Counted from the stretch's first letter, positions 1-7,440 are shown. The stretch is DNA of 11,767 bases from JBKECP01 sp047974765 (GCA_047974765.1 JBKECP010000007.1:1-11767), one strand, 5' to 3'. Numbers and translations: made by a program. Notes: a model not told the origin generated them from the letters alone.

Positions 1-2
1 AC

Positions 3-47
3 AAAGACTGGGGCGATGGGCTAATTGCAACGGCCCGCAAGCAATAA
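3..47 (+). CDS. C-terminal tail of an upstream gene (partial)
   Basis: The frame starting at base 3 reads KDWGDGLIATARKQ and then a TAA stop, 24 bases before the glycosyltransferase start. This looks like the natural end of a protein encoded upstream on the same strand. The other two frames give a very short read-through or a run that continues over the next start. The tail is too short to name a family. From its position it is probably another member of the polysaccharide cluster, but that is inference. Confidence 0.4.
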   Translation, partial: KDWGDGLIATARKQ

Positions 48-71
48 CACACCTGAACACACGCCAACAAC

Positions 72-1268
72 ATGCGCATACTGGTTCTCACTAGCACTTT
101 CCCCCGATGGCCCGAAGATACAGAACCCCGTTTTGTGTACGACCTGTGCCTGCAGCTCAGTGAGCATCACAGAGTAGAGGTATTGGCACCCCACACCGCC
201 GGCAGCGAGTGCACGGAGCAAGTGGGACCACTTAACGTGCGCCGCTTTCGCTACTGTCTGCCGCGCTGGCAACAACTAGCCTACGGCGGCGGCATGCTGC
301 CTAATATCCGGGAAAAACCACTGCGCCTGCTGTTGGTGCCGCTGTTTTTGCTGTTTCAAACCATCGCCACCGCCCGTCTGCTGCGCCGTGAACACTACGA
401 TGTCATTCACGCCCACTGGATCATCCCTCAGGGGCTGACCGCCGTTATCGCCCGCCTGTTCAGCCGCCACAAGCCACCGATTGTGCTCACCTCCCACGGC
501 GGCGACCTCTTTGCCCTCAAGGGCAGGCTACTCTCACGCCTCAAGCACTGGGTATGTGCGCGCGCCGACCACCTGAGCGTTGTCAGCAGCGCCATGCGCG
601 ACAAGGCGGCAGCCATAGGCCTCAAAGCGCTGAATGATATCTCTGTTATTCCAATGGGCACCGATACTCAGGGGCACTTTCTGCCACCACCATCAGCTGA
701 TGGCCGCAGAGATATTGTCTTTGTGGGCCGACTCGTTGATAAAAAAGGCGTGGAATACCTGATACAGGCCATGCCGACGGTACTGGCAAACTACCCCGAC
801 TGCAAATTGAGCATCATTGGCGACGGCCCCCTGCGCGAAACCCTTGAGGCTCTCAGCGACGAGCTGGCGCTAAAAGGCAACATTCACTTTCTCGGCAGCC
901 AGCCCAACAGCCAGCTTCCGGCCTATTTACAGGCAGCCGCGGTAACGGTTTTCCCCTCGGTGGTAGCCGACACCGGCGACCAGGAAGGCACGCCCGTTGC
1001 CATTATGGAAGCCCTCGCCTGCGCCTGTGCCTGCGTGGTTTGCGACTACCCCGGCGTGCGCGACATTATCATCGAAAACAACACCGGCCTGCTGGCAGCC
1101 CAGCGCTCCCTCCAGGAGATTGCCCAGCAGATACTGCGCCTGCTGGATGAGCCGGAACTGGCCAGAACACTGGGCGACAACGGGCGCAAACACGTTATGG
1201 CGCGCTACGACTGGCGCGTGGTTGAAAGCCAGTTTTCGGCGGTTTTCAGGCAGCTTGGCGCCCGCTGA
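72..1268 (+). CDS. GT4-type family glycosyltransferase
   Basis: Retaining GT-B glycosyltransferase that would move a sugar from a nucleotide-sugar donor to a growing glycan or lipid-linked acceptor on the cytoplasmic face of the membrane. The N-terminal Rossmann half begins MRILVLTSTFPRWPEDTEP, a typical GT4 opening. HAHW lies at 113-116 and SHGGD at 141-145. The C-terminal donor-binding half starts with VGRLVDKKGVEYL at 218-230, has GDGPL at 250-254, and carries the EX7E motif with E305 and E313 (EGTPVAIME). At 398 residues it is full length. The ATG at 72 is used because the protein motif begins there; no good Shine-Dalgarno precedes it, so it may be translated from a transcript of the upstream gene. 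Its 3' end overlaps the convergent glycosyltransferase by 23 bp. Acceptor and donor cannot be told from sequence alone. Confidence 0.93.
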   Translation: MRILVLTSTFPRWPEDTEPRFVYDLCLQLSEHHRVEVLAPHTAGSECTEQVGPLNVRRFRYCLPRWQQLAYGGGMLPNIREKPLRLLLVPLFLLFQTIATARLLRREHYDVIHAHWIIPQGLTAVIARLFSRHKPPIVLTSHGGDLFALKGRLLSRLKHWVCARADHLSVVSSAMRDKAAAIGLKALNDISVIPMGTDTQGHFLPPPSADGRRDIVFVGRLVDKKGVEYLIQAMPTVLANYPDCKLSIIGDGPLRETLEALSDELALKGNIHFLGSQPNSQLPAYLQAAAVTVFPSVVADTGDQEGTPVAIMEALACACACVVCDYPGVRDIIIENNTGLLAAQRSLQEIAQQILRLLDEPELARTLGDNGRKHVMARYDWRVVESQFSAVFRQLGAR

Positions 1269-2364
1269 GAAGCGCCACACTGAATTCGCTCAACAAGGCC
1301 GCCTGATCCACCCAGGCAGGTACCGGCACATCCAACACTACTTGCTCCTGCAGCTGCGCCTGCAGTACCTGCAACAGCTGCCCGGGCTCACCCGGCCGGT
1401 AGCGCAGGCCAGGCGCAGACTCGAACAGCCGAGCCAGTGCACCCACCTCCGCCGCCACGGCCGGCACCCGGCAGGAGATCACCTCGTAGGCCTTTTGCGG
1501 GAAGGCGTAGTAGCCAAAGGGCGTGTCTGACAGGGCCACGATCATCACATCCATCGCACTGAAGAAGTGGGCCATCTGCTGGTGGGGCAGCATGCCGAGG
1601 TAGTGAATATTGTCGGCCACCGGCAGGGGAAAGTCCGGCGACACACGTCCCGCTACCACCAGCATGGCATCGGGCTCGGCCCTGGCCAGCAGCGGCACCG
1701 CATCGAACACCGTATCCACCCCGTGAAAGGCATTGAGGCCACCGCACAGGCCAATCAGTTTTTTATTGACCAGCTTTTTACTGCTTGCGCCAATACCCAG
1801 CAGCTCCCGACTGGCCTGCTTGTCCTGCGGATTGAAAGTCGCCGGGTCGATGGTACTCTCCAGCACGATCACCGCCACCTGGGGGTAATCGTGCTGCACA
1901 TCCTCGCCCAGAGTTACACTGACCGCGCTGATGCCACTGGCCCGGGCCAGCGCCCGGCGATAGAGCCAGCGCACACCCGGAATGCGCGCCAGGCCGAAGG
2001 TTGAGTAATCGTCGTAGAGGTCGGCGACAAAGGCCGCGCCACAGCAGCGGGCAATAAAAGCGCCGATGATGATTTGCAGGCAGTCGGAACTGGCAATCAC
2101 AACATCGGGCCTGGCCTTGCGCAAGGCCGCCCACAAGCTAAAAACCCAGCCCAACAGCAAAGTGGCAGGCACACTGCGATACAGCCAGCGCTCGCGGGGG
2201 CTCACAACCTCCTCGCCCCCTTTGGCCCAGCGATAGTCGATGCAGAAAGCGGTCAGCTCGCCGTGCTCCGCCAGCGCATGAGGCAGCTCAAACAGGCGGC
2301 CATAGCGGTCGTGCAGCACATGGTGGTTCATGTAACGCGCCTTGCACAGCCAGAAATATCTCAC
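1246..2364 (-). CDS. Glycosyltransferase, GT-B fold, second gene of the glf operon
   Basis: A 372-residue GT-B type glycosyltransferase, more divergent than the neighbour at 72-1268. The N-terminal half has a Rossmann-like pattern with RPDVVIASS around 85-93 and DLYDDY at 115-120. The C-terminal half has IGLCGGLNAFHGVDTVFDA at 204-222, DAMLVVAGR at 232-240 and DNIHYLG at 251-257. The donor-site segment FPQKAYEVISCRVPAVA at 288-304 corresponds to the usual FPxKxxEyxAxGxPVV motif. The start codon is GTG and overlaps the glf TGA by 4 bp, which implies translational coupling; an in-frame ATG at residue 12 is an alternative. Being in an operon with UDP-galactopyranose mutase makes a galactofuranosyl or related transferase plausible, but this is inferred from context and not from a diagnostic motif. 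Confidence 0.88.
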   Translation of the reverse strand: MRYFWLCKARYMNHHVLHDRYGRLFELPHALAEHGELTAFCIDYRWAKGGEEVVSPRERWLYRSVPATLLLGWVFSLWAALRKARPDVVIASSDCLQIIIGAFIARCCGAAFVADLYDDYSTFGLARIPGVRWLYRRALARASGISAVSVTLGEDVQHDYPQVAVIVLESTIDPATFNPQDKQASRELLGIGASSKKLVNKKLIGLCGGLNAFHGVDTVFDAVPLLARAEPDAMLVVAGRVSPDFPLPVADNIHYLGMLPHQQMAHFFSAMDVMIVALSDTPFGYYAFPQKAYEVISCRVPAVAAEVGALARLFESAPGLRYRPGEPGQLLQVLQAQLQEQVVLDVPVPAWVDQAALLSEFSVALLSGRQAA

Positions 2365-3479
2365 GGGTGCTGATCCAGAAAACGCCGGGCAAGCATCAGG
2401 CTGTTGGCCACGGCCTGGTGTATATCGTAGTAGACATACTGGCCGCAGCGGCCGATGAACATCATATTGTCCTTCTGCCTGGCCAGCGCCTCGTACTGTT
2501 TATAACGCTGCTGGGGCCAGCCATCGACGGTCTTCACCGGGTAATAGCGTTCCATGTTGTTGTCTTCATAGGAGCAGGGTATCTCGTAGGTTACATGCTC
2601 ACCCGGCGCGCCACCGCAAGCGGGATAAAGCGCCCAGCTCGTCTTGCGGGTATGGGGGCCGTCATCAGTGAAATTGACTGTCGGCACGTTGGCATCGAAG
2701 GCCTCGTTGTAGCGGTGTTCGAACCGGATCGACCGGTAGGGCAAGGGGCCAAAGATATTGTCGAAGTACTCGTCGATCGGCATGCTGTTGAAAACGAAGT
2801 CGTAGTCCGCCTCCATCGCCTTGTCGAAAGCCGTATTGAGCCGGACCGAAATAGCCGGGTGCTCCAGCATACACTCCACCAGCGCGGTGTAGCCCTCCTT
2901 CGGCATCATCTGGAACTCGTCGTTGAAGTAATGCGGATCATCGTCATAACGCACCGGAATGCGCGCCACCACTGAAATCGGCATATTGGACAGCTCCAGA
3001 GCCCACATCTTGCGGGTATAGCGCCCGAAGAACAGCTCCGTCAGCTCCGGACCATAGATCGAATACAGGTGCTCCAGCGCATTGCCCGGTTTGGCAATAG
3101 CCACCCGCAGACCCGCCAGCAGCTCACGCACATCCGCCTCGGATTCCAAAGAGCGCCCGTAGAGCGCGCTCAGTGTAGTGCGATTGAGCGGCATCGGCGC
3201 CAGCTCACCCGACGGCAACAATGCCTGCACCCGGTGCCGATAGGGCAACCAGTCGGTGAATTGTGAGAGGTAGTCCACAATCTCCCGGCTGTTAGTGTGG
3301 AAGATATGCGGGCCGTACTGGTGATAGCGGGCTCCCGAAACCTCACTCACCGGATCGTGGGCGTTGCCGGCGATATGGGAGCGGGTGTCAATTATGTCCA
3401 CCGTATGCTGGCCGGAGGCCGCCAGTTGCTGCGCGATGGTAGCACCGGAAAAACCGGCGCCGACGATGAGTAGCTTCAC
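2361..3479 (-). CDS. glf: UDP-galactopyranose mutase
   Basis: FAD-dependent enzyme that interconverts UDP-galactopyranose and UDP-galactofuranose, supplying the Galf donor for O-antigen, capsule or other surface glycans. The dinucleotide-binding motif GAGFSGAT is at 7-14 and YGPHIFHT at 55-62. FGRYTRKMW is at 151-159 and ARIPVRYDDDPHYFND at 172-187, closely matching the family. An HTR at 276-278 sits at the second conserved arginine position, and the signature GRCGQYVYYDIHQ is at 343-355. Length 372 is normal (E. coli Glf is about 367). The segment after HTR (KTSWALYPACGG) departs from the common IIEHKHF, suggesting a divergent Glf subgroup. The start is GTG with no strong Shine-Dalgarno. The gene leads a two-gene operon with the next glycosyltransferase, and the broken IS3 element lies just upstream. 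Confidence 0.93.
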   Translation of the reverse strand: MKLLIVGAGFSGATIAQQLAASGQHTVDIIDTRSHIAGNAHDPVSEVSGARYHQYGPHIFHTNSREIVDYLSQFTDWLPYRHRVQALLPSGELAPMPLNRTTLSALYGRSLESEADVRELLAGLRVAIAKPGNALEHLYSIYGPELTELFFGRYTRKMWALELSNMPISVVARIPVRYDDDPHYFNDEFQMMPKEGYTALVECMLEHPAISVRLNTAFDKAMEADYDFVFNSMPIDEYFDNIFGPLPYRSIRFEHRYNEAFDANVPTVNFTDDGPHTRKTSWALYPACGGAPGEHVTYEIPCSYEDNNMERYYPVKTVDGWPQQRYKQYEALARQKDNMMFIGRCGQYVYYDIHQAVANSLMLARRFLDQHP

Positions 3480-3591
3480 AAGTTATAGGTCACTGATTTC
3501 TGTAAGCCTGAAAAGCCAATGCTAACACCGAGACCAGCAAAAACGTACGTTCAGCCATAGCATTTGTGATCATGCTAACATGCAATCCCCT

Positions 3592-3618
3592 TGAAGGGGC
3601 CAAGCATTTTGTGACAAC
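3592..3618 (+). repeat. Probable terminal inverted repeat of the IS3-family relic
   Basis: TGAAGGGGCCAAGC begins 31 bases beyond the transposase stop and opens with the TGA characteristic of IS3-family ends. No inverted partner was found on the other side (4322-4440), in keeping with loss of the 5' half of the element. The outer boundary at 3592 is a judgement from the TGA; the length of the repeat is approximate. Confidence 0.45.
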
Positions 3619-3622
3619 ACAG

Positions 3623-4321
3623 TTAAGCGGCTTTCTTCCGTTCAGTCATAGCTGATTCATAATCACAGGGGCTGATGTAGTCCAGATACGAATGCAGTCG
3701 CTGGCTATTATAAAATATCGCAATGTAGTCCAGGATGTCTTGCTGTGTCTCGGCGCGGGTTTGATAATGCCGCCACTGCACACGCTCGTTTTTCAAACTT
3801 GCAAAGAAGCTTTCGGCCACCGCATTATCCCAGCAATTTCCGCGTCGGCTCATACTGCCAACACAACCATGCGCTTTCAGCAGGCGTCGGTAGGCTTTGC
3901 TCGCATACTGCAAACCCCGATCCGAGTGTACAATCAGCCACCGCTGGTGGGCATCGCCGCAACAAGGCATGCGCAGCGCATCGGTGACCAGGCGAGTGTT
4001 TATCCGCGAGCCCATGCTCCAACCCACCACCCGGCGGCTGAACAGGTCAATAAAGACGGCTAGATATAACCAACCGTCCTGTGTCCAGATGTAGGTGATA
4101 TCAGACACATACGCTTGATCCGGCCCTGCCACTGTAAACGACCGTTTCAATACATTATCAAACACCGGCTGCTTGTGATCACTGTTGGTCGTTACCCTGT
4201 ATTTCTTGCGATAGCGGGCTTTCCTGCGACCCACCGGATAGCCTAACGCATTGAGCGCCCCTTTCCTTCGCCGTGATCCATAACTATCATTGCTGGCTTT
4301 TGTCAGCTTCCTAGCCCGCAA
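3623..4321 (-). pseudogene. IS3-family transposase OrfB, N-terminally truncated
   Basis: The 232-residue remaining frame contains the rve/DDE integrase core: D74 in YVSDITYIWT, D134 in VHSDRGLQYAS and E170 in NAVAESFFASLK. The 35 residues between D134 and E170 give the D(35)E pattern of IS3. Usual OrfB length is about 270-290, so roughly the first 40-50 residues are gone; the apparent start is a TTG inside the body of the gene. Two further lesions are visible. GRRKARYRKKYRV at 31-43 lacks about 10 residues normally found between GRRKAR and the RKKYRV segment. Residues about 118-129 (MPCCGDAHQRWL) read as sense family sequence only if the frame is shifted (LLRRCPPAV), so two indels have compensated each other. 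The catalytic triad is intact, but with N-terminus and orfA lost it is probably inactive. Confidence 0.85.
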
Positions 4322-4404
4322 ATCTCACCGTAGAATTGAAACAGACCTCTGTCTGGTGCATTAAGAACTGGCAGGCACTTACGGAGCACAAAAAGCAGAG
4401 GCCT

Positions 4405-4853
4405 ATGGATACACAAGTGTTATCCCGCACAACTTGAATTTCCCGCTTTGGGACGGCGGGATGTGGTGGATCGCTTCGATGGCGGTGGGTTGCTGCTGCG
4501 GGCGGACAGTGTGCTGGCGCTGCTGGTCGGCAAACAGGATCTGACCGGTGAACACCGCGAATGGGAGCAGGATCGCGGCAACCCCTGGCCGGTTCCTCCA
4601 CCCTCAACCGGCTGGAACTCAGTGATCCTGTTTCGGCGGCGACTGACCGCTACAAAAAGATCGCGGCAAACCCGGCGGCACTGGATCGGTTAAGGTGAGC
4701 TACGTGCAGGGTTTGGCCCGTAATCAGCGGCTGACCCGTGCCCTGGGCCAGGCGATGCATCTGGCGCAGATGGAACACGAACGCACCGGCGAAGCGGCAC
4801 GCCGGTTCCGCGACTTCCGCTACCGGACCCGCAAAAGCTGGCCCTGCGAGACG
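4405..4853 (+). pseudogene. IS1380-family transposase, multiply deleted and frameshifted relic
   Basis: Three fragments in three frames match the order of an IS1380-type transposase, normally about 430-480 residues. Fragment 1 starts at ATG 4405 (MDTQVLS), shifts frame near 4428, and continues as AQLEFPALGRRDVVDRFDGG; after an internal deletion it runs on through ADSVLALLVGKQDLTGEHRE. Fragment 2, from about 4582 to 4695, reads PLAGSSTLNRLEL and then RYKKIAANPAALDRL. Fragment 3, from 4698, reads SYVQGLARNQRLTRALGQAM, followed by the family-typical ARRFRDFRYRTRKSW ending near 4848. The segment between fragments 2 and 3, which should hold the first catalytic aspartates, is missing, as is everything after RTRKSW. 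An AGAGG lies before the ATG. No terminal repeats were recognised. Family assignment rests on recall of motif order; a profile search would settle it. Confidence 0.75.
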
Positions 4854-5660
4854 CATTATCTATGTAGGCTCTCTCGCCGACAGCCAGAGCGAGCTCATAG
4901 GCATCGATCACATCTATGCCGGTCACCTCGTAACCCCAGCCCTCGCTCAACCAGCACAACGCCGCCATTGCCGCACCGAGAGCAAGCCCGGGTTCAGTCT
5001 CAAGAAAATCCCGCGCTGCCCGGGTCAGCGTCTTCGGCTCACAGGTGCTCTGCTCAGCGAGCTGCAGGCGAGGTCACAGCGCTTCAAATCCTTGGCGGTG
5101 GCAAACCACTTACCCTCTTCCCCCGGCGTGATCTCAATCAGATCCGCGAGAATGTCCTCCGGCGCAACCATGGGATAGCGTTTTGCCACGGCGCGAAAGC
5201 GTGCCAGATACGAATTGCCTTGAGCAGCCCTCAAGCCATAGCGCCGATAGGCCTCGTCATACAGGCCGGAGGAAATCAGGATTTCTTCGCAGGCCCGATC
5301 AATCATCGAATCCGGTTCATTCAACCCTCTGGAGGCCTCGGCGTATTTCAAGGCTTCTGACCTTTTGCCCATCGCCAGTAAGGCCTCGACACCGTAGCGG
5401 CGTAATACCAGAACGGCATGCGGTCCAGCGCCAACAGCTCGAGCCACTTGTTGCGGGTTTTGGCATCGGCCGGGGCTTTGATGATGAGCGGAATCAGGGC
5501 ATCGAATGATGCCAACAACCTTTTTGCACTGCCTGCCGATTGCGTATCGACCCTCAAAGCCCTAACGCGACTGCTCAATACGCCGTGCACGCTCGTAAAC
5601 GGCTTCGAACTCTGAGCAACACTTTTCACGCATAATGACAGCGCGCTCTGCCTTCTCATG
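4854..5660 (-). pseudogene. Conserved hypothetical protein, frameshifted and 3'-truncated
   Basis: One protein can be read by joining three minus-strand frames. From about 5530 down to 5405 the frame gives DALIPLIIKAPADAKTRNKW and LELLALDRMPFWYY. After a one-base loss near 5403 it continues RRYGVEALLAMGKRSEALKY, then ASRGLNEPDSMIDRACEEIL, GLYDEAYRRYGL and APEDILADLIEITPGEEGKW. After a second one-base loss near 5070 it continues LQLAEQSTCEPKTLTRAARDF, then LALGAAMAALCWLSEGWGYE and VTGIDVIDAYELALAVGERA. The last part stops at the IS1380 relic. The helical, repeat-like pattern (EALKYAE, ACEEIL, DEAYRRY) resembles TPR-type solenoid proteins. I recall similar conserved proteins of unknown function but cannot name the family. 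The N-terminal boundary is uncertain: ATG at 5659 is one possibility, and a separate fragment at 5562-5672 (EKHEKAERAVIMREK) may belong to it. Confidence 0.65.
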
Positions 5661-5834
5661 CTTTTCGGTCATAGCCAATGCCAGCTTTCGATCACTGTTC
5701 GGCAAAGGGTCGCTTGGGGGCCAAAGGGTCGCGCATTGGCGATATTCCTGGACACCCAAGGGTTTTTGCCGCCCCACGGTTTCTCTTGCCAGAAAGAGTG
5801 GCTGATATGTGCGTGCGTTCGAGGACGTTCGCGC

Positions 5835-6398
5835 CTATGCCGGTTTGCGTGCCAGCATGGTTGCAAACTGCAGCTGCGCCCCGTTGTGCATGGTGCCAGG
5901 ATCTTCGTTGTACTTGAGCATTTCCCAGCCCTGATAGCTCGTGCTGAGCTGGTCCTTGTGCAGCGTAAACGGAAACCTGATCGGGCACGGGTACGCGGGT
6001 GTATCCATCGCACAAACGATCAGATTGAAGCCGCCGGACACGGTATGCGCCTGCATATCCGCGATAACGGCGTCGATCCGCCCGGAATCAAGAAACATCA
6101 GCGTCACAGTACAGGCAATAAAGCCATAATCGGCATCCAATCCGGCCCGGTTAATGTCATAGACACGCAGATCGATATTGCTGATACCTTCTTGCGCAAC
6201 AATGGATCGCAGCATGCCAATGGCATTGGCGTTGCTGTCCACTGCAGTGACATTGAAGCCCTGCTGGCTCAGGTACAGGGCGTTGCGACCATTCGAGCAC
6301 CCCATATCGAGCGCATCGCAAGGCTCGATCTGCTGGCAAGCGTTGACCACTTCGCTGTGGGGCGGGTTCAGGCCGTAACGGCTGTTCAGATCTGTCAT
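5835..6398 (-). CDS. tehB: TehB-like SAM-dependent methyltransferase (tellurite resistance)
   Basis: A 187-residue class I SAM methyltransferase very close in pattern to E. coli TehB, which methylates tellurite and selenite oxyanions in the cytoplasm. RYGLNPPHSEV is at 7-17 (TehB has KYELTRTHSEV). The SAM motif LDMGCSNGRNALYLS is at 30-44 and TAVDSNANAI at 51-60. VTLMFLDSGRIDAVIADMQ is at 98-116, the TehB signature MDTPAYPCPIRFPF at 131-144, YQGWEMLKYNED at 155-166, and the ending is FATMLARK. I chose ATG 6398 because GGAG lies 6 bases upstream and the length then matches the family; an upstream in-frame ATG at 6452 would add 18 residues that run through a hairpin. No tehA is adjacent. The gene is intact although both flanks are degenerate. 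Confidence 0.92.
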   Translation of the reverse strand: MTDLNSRYGLNPPHSEVVNACQQIEPCDALDMGCSNGRNALYLSQQGFNVTAVDSNANAIGMLRSIVAQEGISNIDLRVYDINRAGLDADYGFIACTVTLMFLDSGRIDAVIADMQAHTVSGGFNLIVCAMDTPAYPCPIRFPFTLHKDQLSTSYQGWEMLKYNEDPGTMHNGAQLQFATMLARKPA

Positions 6399-6431
6399 TT
6401 CCATCTCCGGTAGGGGGCGATACCTGTTCAA

Positions 6432-6453
6432 GATGCCTGGCAATGCAGGCATC
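6432..6453 (-). promoter_or_regulatory. Hairpin in the tehB leader
   Basis: A perfect 8-bp inverted repeat, GATGCCTG and CAGGCATC with a 6-base loop, lies 34 bases upstream of the chosen tehB start. No U run follows, so it is not an obvious terminator. It could stabilise the leader or be an operator. It argues against the longer start at 6452, which falls inside it. Confidence 0.35.
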
Positions 6454-6497
6454 CGACCGGCCTGCAGCGTGGGTTCATGAACAGAAAGTCAATCGGA

Positions 6498-6522
6498 CCA
6501 TCGCATACTAATTCACGATGGT
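6498..6522. repeat. Inverted repeat upstream of tehB
   Basis: ACCATCG, 11 bases, CGATGGT: a perfect 7-bp inverted repeat about 100 bases upstream of the tehB start. Spacing and symmetry would suit a dimeric regulator, but no regulator gene is next to it and no clear promoter hexamers overlap it. Chance is possible. Confidence 0.3.
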
Positions 6523-6877
6523 AACAGCAAGCTGTAATCAACTCCTAAAACACTTGCTCGGGGAACGGCTGGGAGAGTACCGGATTGCCAGCGCCACAAA
6601 CCCCTGCCAAAACCCTGGCAGTTGTTGAAATATTTTCCCCGCCTGCGCTACCGGGCATTTGTTCTTCCGCAGTATCCGGCAAATTGGGCTCAGAACCCAC
6701 TTTTGCCGCTCTTCGCACGAAGATCCGCTCTGACTTTGGGGTCAGAAATCTGACGGAAAGCCGGAAATATCTGACAGGCAGCACTCCTGTGTGCGTGGTT
6801 GCGAAGTACATCCCCCTCTTGCGCCAAACAGGCATATCTACCATCTTACTTACGTCTTGCCATCTGGATTCCAACCT
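6523..6877. other. Stretch without a recognisable gene
   Basis: Open frames exist on both strands here (6545-6886 minus and 6585-6896 plus), but neither has a convincing start, a recognisable motif or a natural protein composition. A small inverted repeat, CTGCCA with 6-base loop and TGGCAG, lies at 6604-6621. The motif TCTGAC recurs in the stretch 6728-6775. I see no promoter or RNA gene that I can support. Confidence 0.4.
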
Positions 6878-7111
6878 ATGGCACATGACACCCTGATCAC
6901 GACTGTCTCGACCAAGGGACAGGTCTCATCCTGCCCAAGGCGGATCCGCACGCATCGGAAATGGGGTGCGGGCACGCGACTGGTTGTCGAGGAAATCCCG
7001 GACGACATCCTGCCGAAGCGTGCGCCTGTCTTCCCGCCAACCCGGCCCGAGAATGTCTTCGGCATACGGCCCTTCGCGGGCGCAACAACACCGCGGACTG
7101 ATTGCCCGTAA
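6878..7111 (+). pseudogene. AbrB/VapB-type antitoxin relic
   Basis: From ATG 6878 the frame reads MAHDTLITTVSTKGQV, the classic start of a SpoVT/AbrB swapped-hairpin DNA-binding domain. It then runs SSCPRRIRTHRKWGAGTRL, VVEEIPDDILPK and APVFPPTRPENVFGIRPFAG, which follow the family order. The family consensus would be VILPKAIR where this gene has VSSCPRRIR. Reading the DNA one frame off over that stretch restores ILPKA, so a 2-base insertion and a later 1-base insertion compensate each other and scramble the core of the DNA-binding hairpin. After FAG the expected helical toxin-binding tail is lost (ATTPRTDCP, stop). No PIN-domain toxin gene follows within the next 400 bases. The antitoxin is probably non-functional or altered, and orphaned. 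No good Shine-Dalgarno is seen. Confidence 0.7.
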
Positions 7112-7440
7112 GGCGGAGCAACGCTGCCTGACGCGCCGAGTGCAGTACCAGTGGGTGCGTCCAACTGCGGATTCTAGGATTAACCATCGTCCACCTCAGA
7201 TGCCTGGGTTTTAGGCGGAACTTTGCCGGGTAGAAAGCACTCGCAAAAGCGGGTGTGCAGGCTTCTGCCCGGGCCGGAAGGGAGAATGCTATTTGACCAA
7301 CGCCGAGGTGGATTTCGTGCGTATGGCAATTGCGTCTCTGCAGCGAAGGATGTCCAAATATGGGTCTGCCCCGTGAACCAATAGCATCACTCAGCATGGC
7401 CCCATCAACGGATAACCCCATTCTGGTATCTACAGCTATC
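7112..7440. other. Stretch without a recognisable gene
   Basis: This holds the position where a VapC partner would be expected, but no PIN-domain motif is readable in any frame. Minus-strand and plus-strand open frames run through it (for example 6897-7442 minus) with arginine- and histidine-rich, low-plausibility translations. No terminator, RNA gene or transposase fragment could be recognised. Confidence 0.4.

Larger units (their letters stand above)
3592..4321 (-). mobile_element. IS3-family insertion sequence, 5'-truncated
   Basis: The relic comprises one probable terminal repeat and most of orfB, read on the minus strand. The orfA helix-turn-helix gene and the left terminal repeat are missing. 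The break lies at about 4322, where OrfB homology stops and unrelated DNA begins, followed at 4405 by an IS1380-type relic. The element sits between glf and degenerate DNA and is unlikely to move by itself. Confidence 0.8.

Noticed and set aside
1567..2004. Long + strand open frame opposite the second glycosyltransferase
   Set aside because: Histidine- and glutamine-rich translation without motifs; it is the complement of a well-supported coding gene.
2367..2975. 202-codon + strand open frame opposite glf
   Set aside because: Antisense shadow of Glf; no recognisable domain or ribosome-binding site.
3519..3580. ATGCTAACA repeated at 3519-3527 and 3572-3580 as a regulatory repeat upstream of glf
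   Set aside because: Only two 9-bp copies with no link to promoter boxes; chance cannot be excluded.
5658..6413. 251-codon + strand open frame opposite tehB
   Set aside because: It covers tehB on the other strand, has no domain pattern, and tehB is strongly supported by TehB motifs.
6728..6775. Recurring TCTGAC motifs as a short repeat array
   Set aside because: Too few copies, irregular spacing and no spacer pattern; not CRISPR or an iteron array.
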